A stretch of 64,000 bases of DNA, taken from Takifugu bimaculatus (taxonomy: Eukaryota > Chordata > Actinopteri > Tetraodontiformes > Tetraodontidae). Location: positions 23,660,111-23,724,110 of the forward strand of contig CP034975.1 in the NCBI GenBank assembly GCA_004026145.2, written 5' to 3'. How positions within the stretch are numbered: the stretch's first letter is position 1; the number at the start of each line of letters is the position of its first letter. Shown piece after piece: positions 37,966 to 48,828 of the stretch. A program made the translations under genes and the position numbers. The notes under the pieces are model-generated. The model made no database searches. It was not told the DNA's origin and worked only from the letters and a program-made list of their open reading frames with translations.

Positions 37966-38462
37966 TATGATCACAGAGCTTCACGTGCTCCTCGATACGC
38001 AGTGAAATAATAATAATAACAACAACAACAATAAATGTCTCATGAATCAACAGTTTTTCCTTATTCCACCAAAATTGGTTGACACAAAGACATGAAAATT
38101 CATCTGACTCGCCGCAACATTATGAACCGATTATCTAGACCAAAATAAAGAAATTTGGGCGTTTGCAGGGTTCGCCCCTGGATAGGTTGCCAGCTCGTCG
38201 CGACACGATATCCGGGATAAAAAATTACTACCGCTAATCTCTACCAAAACACATCGTAAGCCTACATTCATGGCTTCTACAGTCACCATAGCAAATAAAA
38301 AGCTGATACCTCCGACAGTCGTACCCAGGGTCATCAGAAAGCCCACCGCAAATATGATGAAGATGTTGCGGAAAAAAGACATAATCAACCGACGATGGAG
38401 GAAACTTCTCTCGGTTTGTGCTTCTGTGTATCAGTACAGGGGAGGACACGCCTTCGTCTGCG

Positions 38463-38475
38463 TGACGTCACTTCC
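38463..38475 (-). promoter_or_regulatory. ETS/CRE composite site upstream of duplicate exon 1
   Basis: TGACGTCACTTCC on the plus strand (GGAAGTGACGTCA on the minus) lies about 80-95 bp upstream of the start codon at 38382. It is the same spacing as at the intact gene. Confidence 0.45.
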
Positions 38476-38878
38476 TATGATCGCAGACAAAGAGGTTCAC
38501 GTGCTCCTCGATACGCAGTGAAATAACAACAACAATAACAACAACAATAATAATAACAACGTGTTTTCAGATATTACTATGTGATATTATTTTGTCACTC
38601 TTTTTTATGAATTACCTCACTACATGTGGATGTAAGAAAATGAATGGATGTAAGAAGCACAATCCTGTTTAAAAATATAATCCAATAATTGCTGTGTAAT
38701 TATGAGAGGACAAAAGTGACAACAGACATCAAATACCATCCAACTTCCAAAGAATAGTTTGAATTTCACAAAAATTAACAGTTTTAATTGATATTTTTGT
38801 TGTCAGACAAGCTCTCACAGAACCAAACAGGACTACTGGGCCCCGCTGCCTTTTCCTCAAACACCCAATCAAACTCCC

Positions 38879-39085
38879 TCATATCCTTGCCACTCTGTCA
38901 CCTTTAAAGCCAAAACTCCTCTTTTTTGTTCTCTCTTTCTCCCAACTGATTTGTAGAACTCCCTTAGTAGGCTGACCTCTTAAATTAATCCAGTAATCAG
39001 CAGGTCGTTGCTTCCTCCTCAGCCACAGTGGCATTTCTCCTGCCTCCACCTGGAGCGTGAACACAGGTGAAGTGTTGGCAGGCAC
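38879..39085 (-). pseudogene. LINE polyprotein fragment (region before RNase H), copy 1
   Basis: The open stretch contains LQVEAGEMPLWLRRKQ and ADYWINLRG, resembling the segment between reverse transcriptase and RNase H in I/Nimb-type LINEs. Identical stretches occur at 46354-46560 and 55490-55696. No longer ORF surrounds it, so it is a fossil fragment carried along by the segmental repeat. Confidence 0.55.
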
Positions 39086-39385
39086 ATTCCAAGTGTTCGT
39101 GCCTGGATCATATCCATCTATCCAGTTAGTACTGACTGGTGTTCCATAAACTGTGCTCCCATAGTTTATTCAAGACCTCATCAAACTATGTCATGGATAT
39201 AAAATCAGTGAAAAGAAATCTCACCACTTTTATTTACATGTATTCACCACCTGACTGATCCCTCCAGCTCAGCCTCTGATCAAAGTAAATACCAAGGAAA
39301 TGGAAACTCTCAAGCCTTTCTAACACATTCCCATCCATCTTTGAATTGCACTCTCCAATCATCTTCTTGTAAAGAACATCACTTT

Positions 39386-39655
39386 TGTCGTTTCAGATGA
39401 AAACATAAAACTCAGAGTCATTGGGAATGTGGCCTTCAAACTGGGTGAGTGGCTCCAGCACCAGGAACATCTGAGATCTCTGTCCAGAAGAGGGCAGCAC
39501 TAGGAACAGCTAAGATACGGTGCAGCAGCCTCAAGTTCCCAGGCCTCTGGTAGAGGACGAGAGGAGGAAGAGAGCACCCCAGAGAAAATGGAGGATTGGG
39601 GGATTTTCTCTACTGTACATAAAGATGGAGACAACATCAAAGCAAAAGTGTGATT
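39386..39655. other. Non-coding spacer shared by the units
   Basis: About 250 bp that recur at 47100-47345 and 56235-56480. They hold an 84-codon plus-strand open frame in units 2 and 3. It has no recognised domain and is not open to the same start in unit 1, so it is not called a gene. Confidence 0.5.
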
Positions 39656-39809
39656 TATGAGTGATGCAGTTTAGTAATAGAAACACGTGAAAATCAACTG
39701 TTGAATCACAGTCACAAATCACCATTTTTAAAAAGCATAACTAAAAATCATTCAATTCAAAACCTGCCAATTCATGAAGTTTATAAAGAAGAATCTTCTG
39801 TTGGCCTCT

Positions 39810-41122
39810 TCAGGGGCAGGTGCCTTCTGCTTTCGACAACAGCCTGTATTTGACGTGACTTTGGTGCTGTGGAGGAACCATCTAGACACACATTGGAAAT
39901 AAACTTAGGACTCCAAAGAAAGAAACAATAAATCTTTTACAATTTTGTGACAATTATATTATAAAAGTTCTTCTGACCTCTCTCACAGGTGCACGAGACT
40001 GGACATAATTTAGGGTCTGGCTACTGAAGAAGTCCTGCTCTGTGGTTTGGGTCCATCTTTGAATATGACAATGATGATTATTTTAACAATAAGATGATGC
40101 ATGACTTTCCAGACTTCACATAGAGGTTTTAACTGCTATTAATATATATTTAGTGATTTCAGACGACATAGAGATGAAACCATTAAAAGAAGAATAAGCT
40201 GAGCAGGGTTGTGTGCGGTCCAGCTCAGTGGTGAAAGTTCTGATTTAAAGGAGAGGCCAAACAACCTCTATAAATACAGAGGAGAGCCCAGACTTCAGGA
40301 CACGACTCGGCTCTTTTCTTGCAATGAAGCCAAAATCAGTCGACTGACCCGACTGAATCTGCCCTCATGCACCAACGCTGCTGCTACACCGTCTTCATTC
40401 ATCATCACCTCCAGCAAGACTGACACACAGGAGAGCTGAAAGCTGTCATATGGACTCACCTCCAGAGGCAGACAGTCAGAGCGAGGACACACACCAGTAA
40501 TGCAGGAACACACACGAGGAGATATAGAAAATTCCCCACTGGGTTAGAACTGCCTTCTGCACAAAACCATGTGTGAAAGGATTAAAACATCAGTGAGAGC
40601 TTTAAACAGATGAGTAGCTCTGTCTTCATCTCTGCCTACCTTCACCTTCAGGTCCCTCAGACACAAGTAAATTCCACACAATCCTCCTGACACCAGTGAG
40701 ACCTGATACAGTGCAACTGTAGTATCCTGCATCATCAGGCTGAGCATTCAGAAGCTTTAATGTTGACTGGGAATTAGTGTCAATGTTCATTTGTAATCGA
40801 TCAGGAGGCAAATCTGAGACTTTACTTTTTGTCGAATGTTGATAAGCAAAGATTAATTTGTCTTTATACCAGTTGATTTGTGATATATTTTCCATAGTTA
40901 CGTTGCAGTTGAGGGTGACAGTTTCTCCTCTCACCACTGTTAAATTTCTCTGCTCAGGTGGAATCATCCCTAAGAGTGAAGGAAACAACCAGTCAGTAAA
41001 CCTGAAATTAAATGCAGATGAACACAGACAGCACAGACAATCACCTCTACTGCACCTGCAAAGACTTTCCACATGAACAGCTGCAGAATGAAGAGCAGAG
41101 CTGCCTGGTTCAGATGAAACAT
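39810..41122 (-). CDS. Gene A: single-V-domain membrane receptor, truncated tail
   Basis: Predicted exons: 41056-41122 (signal peptide MFHLNQAALLFILQLFMW), 40640-40969 (V-type Ig), 40460-40556 (membrane span), 39978-40056 and 39810-39881. They join in frame to 645 bp, 214 residues. An in-frame ATG 33 bp further upstream (41155) is an alternative start. The V domain has the B-strand cysteine (TLNCNV), core tryptophan (INWYKD) and D-x-G-Y-Y-x-C (DDAGYYSC). The membrane exon reads FLYLLVCVPALLVCVLALTV. The tail holds LNYVQS and, in the last exon, VKYRLL, which fits the V-x-Y-x-x-L inhibitory (ITIM) pattern. Tail exons used by genes B and C are absent because the repeat array ends at about 38650. 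I do not recognise the exact family; it looks like a small teleost immune-type receptor. The last exon is uncertain. Confidence 0.6.
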
Positions 41123-41192
41123 GCTGTTCCTCAGAGAGACAAAGTCAGAATGCATCTCTCACTCAGCCTTTGAAGGATTCTACACTCTTAGT

Positions 41193-41233
41193 AAAGGAAG
41201 TGATATTTTAACTTATGACTCACAAGTCACGTG
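41193..41233 (-). promoter_or_regulatory. Candidate promoter motifs of gene A
   Basis: Within 120 bp upstream of exon 1 lie an ETS/PU.1-like AAAGGAAGTG (41193-41202), an AP-1 site TGACTCA (41216-41222) and an E-box CACGTG (41228-41233). The ETS-like and E-box sites are kept in genes B and C, but their AP-1 site is altered to CGACTCA. Confidence 0.35.
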
Positions 41234-41239
41234 ACGGTA

Positions 41240-41983
41240 AAAGTTTCCAGAGCACTTGTGGTCGACAAGAGGGAAACAATATTTTATAAATAATGAATAA
41301 ATGTTGTTTATTTCTGTTCCACAACAAGGGAGTCAGGGCTGATGGGCGGTGGAAGGGAGAACAGAACTGAAGCAGGAGGCCAGGAGTGACTGGTTGGTTG
41401 GAGAGACAATAGCACAAAAGGGATCAACAACAAACTGGCAAAGGATGGAGAAGGAGTTGGGGGCGGGGGGGGGGGGGGGGGGAGTGGCATGACCCTGGAT
41501 CAGAGGGAGGCAGCAGAAAGGATCCAAACCAAGTATTTAAAGAAAAACCCAGGACTTATTTTTACGATGAACCAAAGATGAGCTGGGAGAGCTGGAGGAA
41601 GACGGCAGGGTTTCTGTAGGTTGAGCCACCAGGCCCAGGAGCCCCGCTGAGGGCGCACAACCTACTACCACAGCCAGCTGGAAGACTAAGCAAACACACA
41701 AGACAACCTGCAGAATGCCATCGGCACACCAAGGGCTGTCATAGTGGTGGTCCTGAGGAGAACCAAGCCCAGCCAGGGAAAACCTGAGGGACAGCTGAAG
41801 GAGGGCTCAAACACACAAGGTATAGTCCACTTAGTTACACTGAGGATGTTACGTTCGAGTTAAGGAGGCCAGGACCCAGATGCAGAGTGTAAAACAAAAG
41901 GTTCTTTATTGCCAAAAAATGCAAAGAGAGACAGTTCTCAGAATGAAGGATCGAATCAAGTAACAACAAAAAACTCTAAGGAA
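41240..41983. other. Spacer between gene A and the hAT; older repeat
   Basis: Contains a block (GGAGGCCAGGACCCAGATGC to the hAT, 41862-41983) continued on the other side of the hAT (43552-43675). The hAT therefore landed inside an older dispersed repeat. The same arrangement holds in units 2 and 3. No gene was recognised. Confidence 0.5.
41460..41482 (+). repeat. Poly-G tract
   Basis: A run of about 18 G residues; the homologous tract is similarly expanded at 58325-58350 in unit 3 but contracted to GGGGGAGG in unit 2 (49190 area). Confidence 0.9.
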
Positions 41984-41991
41984 GCAGCAAC

Positions 41992-43543
41992 TAGTGATGG
42001 GCAAATGATACCGAGGCTTTGGAGCTTGTGTCCCTCTTCCTGAAGCGGAGTGATGCGAAACACCGGTGTCACGTGACCGATGACGTTTGAAGCTTCGAAC
42101 GTCATCGCTGTTTCGCTTCGCGCTTCATTGCTTCAAAATGTTTCAAAGTCTTTCATTGGCTCAGTCTTTCAGTGAGTGTCATTGGCTCATGGAGTTTCAA
42201 CGCATTCTAAGACAGATTTGAGTGGTTTGATGGCATACCAGCTATATCAGAAGCATTATTATGCTTCAAAATTGTTGGGTTGTGCGGAGATAGAGATTTG
42301 GAGAGTGGGAGTATTTTGGCAAGTTTCATGGAGAGTACCACTAATAAGTGACATTCTAAAGTTTGGGATCATTTTGATCTCATAGCACCAAATAAGGTAT
42401 AATGCAGTTCATAGCATACATTTTATGTTTCCATAATTGAATTGTATTTTTAATTTTTAAATGGGTCTAAAAATTCCAATTGATTGTAGGTGCGGTGTTT
42501 GCAATGCACACAAGAGTTGTCTCACAGCAACAACACATCATCTATGCTGAGACACTTGCGTGCTCGGCATGACGACAATCACGACCCTGTCAACACTGGA
42601 AATCCTGACAATAAGCTAAATATATACGTATATATACTGTATATATGTATGTGTGTGTCTATTTATTGTAGATGTTGTGTTGAAACATGAGTTTTTTTAT
42701 TCAGTCATTCATTGTCTTACTGTCTGTGTCACAGATATTTGAAAGAACAAATTCTGACAAGAGCTGAGGATCCCTTGAAGTACTGGGTGGCACAAAAGAC
42801 TTTAAATCCTACGCTGTGGAAACTTACATGCAAGTATCTGTGCATCCCAGCATCATCTGTTCCCTGTGAAAGGATATTTTCCAAAGCTGGGGAAGCTGGT
42901 CAGCCAGAAGAGGAGCAGACTGAAGCCTGCAACGGCAGAAAAAATGATATTTCTCAATAAAAACCTGTGAAGAGGAAATAACTTGTCTGCTTCTGTGAAT
43001 AATCATTCCAACTCAAACATACAAGCCCCCAAATGACAAACCATTACCTTTAAAGGTTTTCCTTAAAAACACTTCACACACACAAAAACGATGTTTCTGA
43101 ATTCAAACACCATGATCATTTGCAAAGTAGGAAGGATCTCAAATCCTGTTAGGGACTTTTAGTAGTTTTTAAATAAATTTCAAATTGTTCAATGAACCCT
43201 AAACCAACACTGAACCCTTAACATAATTTGCATTTATTCTTTAGGTTAATCTTGAATGTGTTTTAGGGTAAGGGAGCGAGCATCTGCATATTTTATTGTA
43301 AAGACGATATAATCATTATTTGGTATGAATGAACCAAACGCCTGGATGAGCACACAATGAACTTTTATTGGTGTCATGGGATTGAAACAGCGCCAGTGCT
43401 TCAGTCGTGCTCTTCAGAGGTTGCTATGGCTTCAGTTGTCCACCAGATGTCACCATCACTGAAGTCTTGAAGCTTTGAATCTTGTTGGGCTCAATTGTTA
43501 CGAAAGCCTCGGCGCTTCATGAAGCTTCACTTGCCCACCACTA
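41992..43543 (+). mobile_element. hAT element, unit 1 copy (BED finger plus C-terminus)
   Basis: Termini are TAGTGATGGGCAAATG and its imperfect inverse CACTTGCCCACCACTA, with 8-bp target duplications GCAGCAAC / GTAGCAAC at 41984-41991 and 43544-43551. Inside is a BED zinc finger split by an intron: FDLIAPNK before it, then CLQCTQELSHSNNTSSMLRH with the C-x2-C...H-x4-H pattern. The hAT C-terminal region follows after another intron-like gap (DPLKYWVAQKTLNPTLWKL, IPASSVPCERIFSKAGEAG). The catalytic middle has been deleted. The element sits inside an older repeat that also starts the surrounding block (41850-41983). Confidence 0.88.
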
Positions 43544-43682
43544 GTAGCAACAGAAAAGCGAACTAAAAATCACCATGAAATGGGAAAAACCATCGGGAAA
43601 ATGTACAACTGACAACAGTGACAAGGCACTGACAAAACTTACTACGCTGGAGAATAACAAGGGATAACACGAGTCGAAAGGC

Positions 43683-43858
43683 TGGAGACCTTTGTGGGCT
43701 GGAGACCTGTGGGCTGGAGATCTCTGTGGGCTGGAGATCTCTGTGGGCTGGAGACCTCTGTGGCCTGGAGACCTCTGTGGGCTGGAGATCTCTGTGGGCT
43801 GGAGACCTCTGTGGGCTGGAGACCTCTGTGGGCTGGAGATCTCTGTGGGCTGGAGCTC
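43683..43858 (+). repeat. 17-bp minisatellite
   Basis: About ten copies of GGCTGGAGATCTCTGTG, with GACC/GATC variants. Units 2 and 3 hold only about two copies (51880-51910, 63763-63803). Because 17 is not a multiple of 3, all frames stay open, giving spurious ORFs. Confidence 0.92.
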
Positions 43859-43865
43859 TCTGGTG

Positions 43866-43905
43866 CCGGATTGTTCCACATGTTTCAGCATGTGGAACAA
43901 TCCGG
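43866..43905. repeat. Perfect 17-bp inverted repeat (hairpin) with 6-nt loop
   Basis: CCGGATTGTTCCACATG, loop TTTCAG, CATGTGGAACAATCCGG. The unit 2 copy (51907-51945) has the loop as CTGAAA, the reverse complement of this one. Confidence 0.93.
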
Positions 43906-44375
43906 CAGCAGAGACAAAGAGGCTGAAGTAGGAGCCAATTAGGCAGAAGGAGCTGCAGGAGTGCCAGAGGCTCAGCTCCCAGAGATCAGCCTGCCCCTAA
44001 ATGCTGCTCCTGCAGGTAGAGGAGGAGGTGAGAAGTCTGAGGGACAACCAAAACAGAACCACAACAGAGGACATGATCAGCACGCTCAGATTTCTCCCAC
44101 TGAGAAAACGCTAATGTCAGTGAACAGAACCACGTGTGGACCAGAAGCCGGACTCAGACCTGTTCAGCTGTACTTTTTTATTGCTGCTTCAACAGAGGTG
44201 GAACTTTGAATCAATAAATTGATTCTATGTTACATGAACCCTTTAATGACAGCAATCTAAGTAAATTTCAATCAAAATACAGAAAAGCATAAATATTTAA
44301 GACAGAAAAGGAAAAACCACCGTTATTCTTGTAACTAGTATTTAACACCTCAAACGGCCGTTCTGTTCTGAAGGC

Positions 44376-47300
44376 CTATAGACCGTAGATTGAATTGAGC
44401 CTCTCCACGTAGCGACTCCTCTTCCTGTTCTCTGGCCAACTGGTTGTTCTCATCTGTGGTTCTGTGGTCACCTGCAGAGACAAGAGACATGACACTAAAT
44501 GCACGTGCTTCCTGAGGGACAGAAGTAAAGAACTAAAGCTTCTAAAATATATGAATAACCACTGACCTCCCCTCCTGAACCAGGTTCAAACTGATCCTCT
44601 ACTGGATTCTTTGACAACACGCGTTTTCTGAAGAGACAGAAAGTGACAATTCCATCTATTAGTGATACACTTAACTGCTGGACAGACAGTTGCAGAGTTT
44701 CCAGCTGATTCTACACTCACTTTTCACACATATGGACTCAAATGCAACCATTTAATCAGCAAATCAAATCACAGGAAATCAGAGTAGAAAGTATTTCTCC
44801 CTCATATTTTCCCTTTATATCATTTTTTGCATGATAAATGAGCATCATAAAAACAACCTAGAAGAATTAATGTTGACCATCTAAACAGATGCAACGTTCG
44901 CGGTTAAACAAATACTCAATTTAACCGAGTATTTATGCACCTTTGGTTGCAATACTGAGTTTGTGTTGATGCTTCTGGATCAGGTTTGCACGTCTACACA
45001 TGATTATTTTACTCCACTATGATAAAACTGTTGGCTTTTTTACAGACAATTTCTCTTTTCAAACACATTGACCTTGTTTCATCCAGTCTGATCTGGTCAG
45101 TGGTTTTGAGTGCGACCACCTACAGAGACAAGAAATGACACCAAAGGTCCAGACAACTACACACCGCTGGAGTCACCAGAAAGAAAAGTGAAACAATCAA
45201 AAGTCTCTGATGACAGAAGTGAATGAAGTTAAATTCATGCTAAAATCTTGCAAATAAAGCACGTTTTTGCACGTTTAAAATTGGATTTTTAAATATATAA
45301 CACTCCACAGAACACATTTGTAAAACAGCAAGATTTCATGAACCAGCTCCAAAAGCTGTATTTTTACAGATAAAAACTACAGCCAGTTTATCAAAGTATA
45401 CATGGATGCATCCAAATCCAATGAATCACTGAATATTTAGCGGTGTACACAGGTGAGCCAGTGGACTCTAGATGGTATTGGATAAGAGAAATCAGACCAA
45501 GTAATGTCCTCGTGGAGTCAGATTCTGGTAGTGCATTGGTCAGCATTAAACACAACCAGTCAGAATCTAGACAAGATATAATATTGGAGATATCACATAA
45601 GCTACAAGGAACAAAGAGAGCAGAAGTAGAGGCTAAAATCCTTTAGGTCCCAGCACACAGAGGAATTACAGGCAATGAAACGTCGAGTAGGTGAGGCAAG
45701 AGTGCAACAAGAAAAGAACAACTATCAAAATCTGTCACATATAGTAAAGATGAGATTAAACATATAGTCAGAGATGAACAAGAAGTAGCAGAAGCATTGG
45801 GATGAAGAGTCCCAGCTCAGCCCCCGTAGAGAGCAGGAAGAACGTATCCAGGAAGAGGGTTACTGGGGACTCCCAGCTGGGACAGTTATCATTACATTCA
45901 GGTTTGAGTCAGGCTTCCATCATGATACTCGTGGAATAATAACAGGTTCCACACTCAGACTTAGACTTACAAGCTTCCTCTTTTAAAAATTTTAATATCA
46001 CTAATTATGTAGTTGCAGTTACTATCCTAGACAGACAAATGATCATACTTAGGGGGTCGTCTAATTATTAGGTTAAAATCTAGGTTATGCTGCTATAGGC
46101 CGAGGCTGCCGGGGTCCAAAACATGATTAAAAAATTATATCATCCAAAAATATAATCCAATAATTGCTGTGTAATTCTGAGAGGACAAAAGTGACAATAG
46201 ACATCAAATACTATCCAACTTCCAAAGAATAGTTTGATTTTCACAAATATTAACAGTTTTAATTGATATTTTTGTTGTCAGACAAGCTCTCACAGAACCA
46301 AACAGGACTACTGGGCCCCGCTGCCTTTTCCTCAAACACCCAATCAAACTCCCTCATATCCTTGCCACTCTGTCACCTTTAAAGCCAAAACTCCTCTTTT
46401 TTGTTCTCTCTTTCTCCCAACTGATTTGTAGAACTCCCTTAGTAGGCTGACCTCTTAAATTAATCCAGTAATCAGCAGGTCGTTGCTTCCTCCTCAGCCA
46501 CAGTGGCATTTCTCCTGCCTCCACCTGGAGCGTGAACACAGGTGAAGTGTTGGCAGGCACATTCCAAGTGTTCGTGCCTGGATCATATCCATCTATCCAG
46601 TTAGTACTGATTGGTGTTCCATAAACTGTGCTCCCATAGTTTATTCAAGACCTCATCAAACTATGTCATGGATATAAAATCAGTGAAAAGAAATATCACC
46701 ACTTTTTTTTACATGTATTTACCACCTGACTGATCCCTCCAGCTCAGCCTCTGATCAAAGTAAATACCAAGGAAATGGAAACTCTCAAGCCTTTCTAACA
46801 CATTCCCATCCATCTTTAAATTGCACTCTCCAATCATCTTCTTGCAAAGAACATCACTTTTGTCGATTCAGATGAAAACATAAAACTTCATTTATTCCCC
46901 ATCTTTCAATAATAGCCACATAACATCGGAGTATTTGTGAATATATTGTTGATCATTTATGACAATAAGTAGGGCATTTCACTGCTCCTCAGCAGTGTAC
47001 CATTTTCAGTGGAGTATCGCCTTAATAACTCTGCTCTGACCCTCACTGAGAGTTCTCATTTAAAAAGAACCCAATAAAACATGAATAATGGCTCTATTGA
47101 TCAGAGTCGTTGGGAATGTGGCCTTCAAACTGGGTGAGTGGCTCCAGCACCAGGAACATCTGAGATCTCTGTCCAGAAGAGAGCAGCACTGGGAACAGCT
47201 AAGATACGGTGCAGCAGCCTCAAGTTCCCAGGCCTCTGGTAGAGGACGAGAGGAGGAAGAGAGCACCCCAGAGAAAATGGAGGATTGGGGGATTTTCTCT

Positions 47301-48828
47301 ACTGTACATAAAGATGGAGACAACATCAAAGCAAAAGTGTGATTTATGAGTGATGCAGTTTAGTCATACAAACACGTGAAAATCAACTGTTGAATCACAG
47401 TCACAAATCACCATTTTTAAAAAGCATAACTAAAAATCATTGAATTCAAAACCTGCTAATTCATGAAGTTTATAAAGAAGAATCTTCTGTTGGCCTTTTC
47501 AGGGGCAGGTGCCTTCTGCTTTCGACAACAGCCTGTATTTGACGTGACTTTGGTGCTGTGGAGGAACCATCTAGACACACATTGGAAATAAACTTAGGAC
47601 TCAAAAGAAAGAAACAATAAATATTTTACAATTTTGTGACAATTATATTATAAAAGTTCTTCTGACCTCTCTCACAGGTGCACGAGACTGGACATAATTT
47701 TGGGTCCGGCTACTGAAGAAGTCCTGCTCTGTGGTTTTGGTCCATCTTTGAATATGACAATGATGATTATTATGAGGATCAGATTATTTTAACAATAAGA
47801 TGATGCATGACTTTCCATAGTTCACATAGAGGTTTTAACTGCTATTAATATATATTTAGTGATTTCAGACGACATAGAGATGAAACCATTAAAAGAACAA
47901 TAAGCTGAGCAGGGTTGTGTGCGGTCCAGCTCAGTGGTGAAAGTTCTGATTTAAAGGAGAGGCCAAACAACCTCTATAAATACAGAGGAGAGCCCAGACT
48001 TCAGGACAGGACTCGGCTCTTTTCTTGCAATGAAGCCAAAATCAGTCGTCTGACCCAACTGAATCTGCCCTCATGCACCAACGCTGCTGCTACACCGTCT
48101 TCATTGATCATCACCTCCAGCAAGACTGACACACAGGAGAGCTGAAAGCTGTCATATGGACTCACCTCCAGAGGCAGACAGTCAGAGCGAGGACACACAC
48201 CAGTAATGCAGGAACACACACGAGGAGATATAGAAAATTCCCCACTGGGTTAGAACTGCCTTCTGCACAAAACCATGTGTGAAAGGATTAAAACATCAGT
48301 GAGAGCTTTAAACAGACGAGTAGCTCTGTCTTCATCTCTGCCTACCTTCACCTTCAGGTCCCTCAGACACAAGTAAATTCCACACAATCCTCCTGACACC
48401 AGTGAGACCTGTGACACTGCAACTGTAGTATCCTGCATCACCAGGCTGAGCATTCAGAAGCTTTAATGTTGACTGGGAATTAGTGTCAATGTTCATTTGT
48501 AATCGATCAGGAGGCAAAGATGAGAATTTCCTTTTTGTCGAATGTTGATAAGCAAAGATTAATTTGTCTTTAAACCACTCAGTTTGTTTTATATTTTCCA
48601 TAGTTACGTTGCAGTTGAGGGTGACAGTTTCTCCTCTCACCACTGTTAAATTTCTCTGGTCAGGTGGAATCACCCCTAAGAGTGAAGGAAACAACCAGTC
48701 AGTAAACCTGAAATTAAATGCAGATGAACACAGACAGCACAGACAATCACCTCTACTGCACCTGCAAAGACTTTCCACATGAACAGCTGCAGAATGAAGA
48801 GCAGAGCTGCCTGGTTCAGATGAAACAT
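44376..48828 (-). CDS. Gene B: single-V-domain membrane receptor, seven exons
   Basis: Predicted exons: 48762-48828, 48346-48675, 48166-48262, 47667-47745, 45073-45119, 44567-44627 and 44376-44471. All have AG/GT borders and compatible phases and sum to 777 bp, 258 residues plus stop. Order: signal peptide MFHLNQAALLFILQLFMW; one V-type Ig domain (NCNV, EWFKDK, GDAGYYSC); the membrane span FLYLLVCVPALLVCVLALTV; then a tail of about 95 residues with tyrosines in QNYVQS, SRYVERLNSIYGL. The tyrosines suggest phosphorylation-dependent signalling, but none of these is a strict ITIM. Exons 5-7 lie in repeat unit 1. An alternative last exon at 47499-47570 (ending in VKYRLLSKAEGTCP) is also open, so two tail forms are possible. 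The family was not identified with certainty. Confidence 0.65.
45443..45800 (+). pseudogene. RNase H remnant of an I/Nimb-type LINE, copy 1
   Basis: VESDSGSALVSIKHNQSESR and, after an in-frame stop, VPAHRGITGNE match the RNase H signature (D-S-x-S-A-L and H-R-G-x-x-G-N-E). It is broken by stops. A second copy lies at 54602-54960. Confidence 0.65.
46354..46560 (-). pseudogene. LINE polyprotein fragment, copy 2
   Basis: Encodes the same 68 residues as 38879-39085. It was carried by the tandem repeat. Confidence 0.55.

Larger units (their letters stand above)
33186..38382 (-). pseudogene. Damaged tandem duplicate of the nectin-like receptor
   Basis: Exon 1 (38310-38382, signal peptide MSFFRNIFIIFAVG), the first half of the V exon (about 36775-36979), the second half of Ig3 (36514-36668) and the membrane exon (33186-33280) match the neighbouring intact gene. 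A deletion equivalent to about 3.5 kb joins the middle of the V exon to sequence just upstream of exon 5. The rest of V, the second Ig domain and the first half of Ig3 are therefore gone. The join shows CAAT shared by both parents. The membrane exon is also 2 bp shorter, so its phase changed, and no cytoplasmic exon is found beyond 33036. An L2-type LINE sits between the Ig3 and membrane exons. It is probably non-functional; a short signal-half-V-membrane transcript remains possible. Confidence 0.75.
38650..46140. repeat. Tandem segmental repeat, unit 1
   Basis: The unit begins at AATATAATCCAATAATTGCT (38660 area) and matches units at about 46145 and 55300 over its length, with only a few percent difference plus insertions. 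It holds gene A and the tail exons of gene B. Unit 1 lacks about 230 bp present in units 2 and 3 (about 46890-47110 and 56025-56245). Confidence 0.9.

Noticed and set aside
40295..40513. 72-codon minus-strand frame kept in all three units (also 48001-48219, 57148-57354)
   Set aside because: It runs through the membrane exon in the wrong frame and across its donor site. Its conservation follows from recent duplication, not coding constraint.
43541..43942. Long repetitive frames on both strands over the 17-bp minisatellite
   Set aside because: A 17-bp unit without stops keeps all frames open; there is no sign of a gene.
47088..47342. 84-codon plus-strand frame repeated at 56223-56477
   Set aside because: No known domain, its start is lost in unit 1, and near-identity is expected from the recent duplication.
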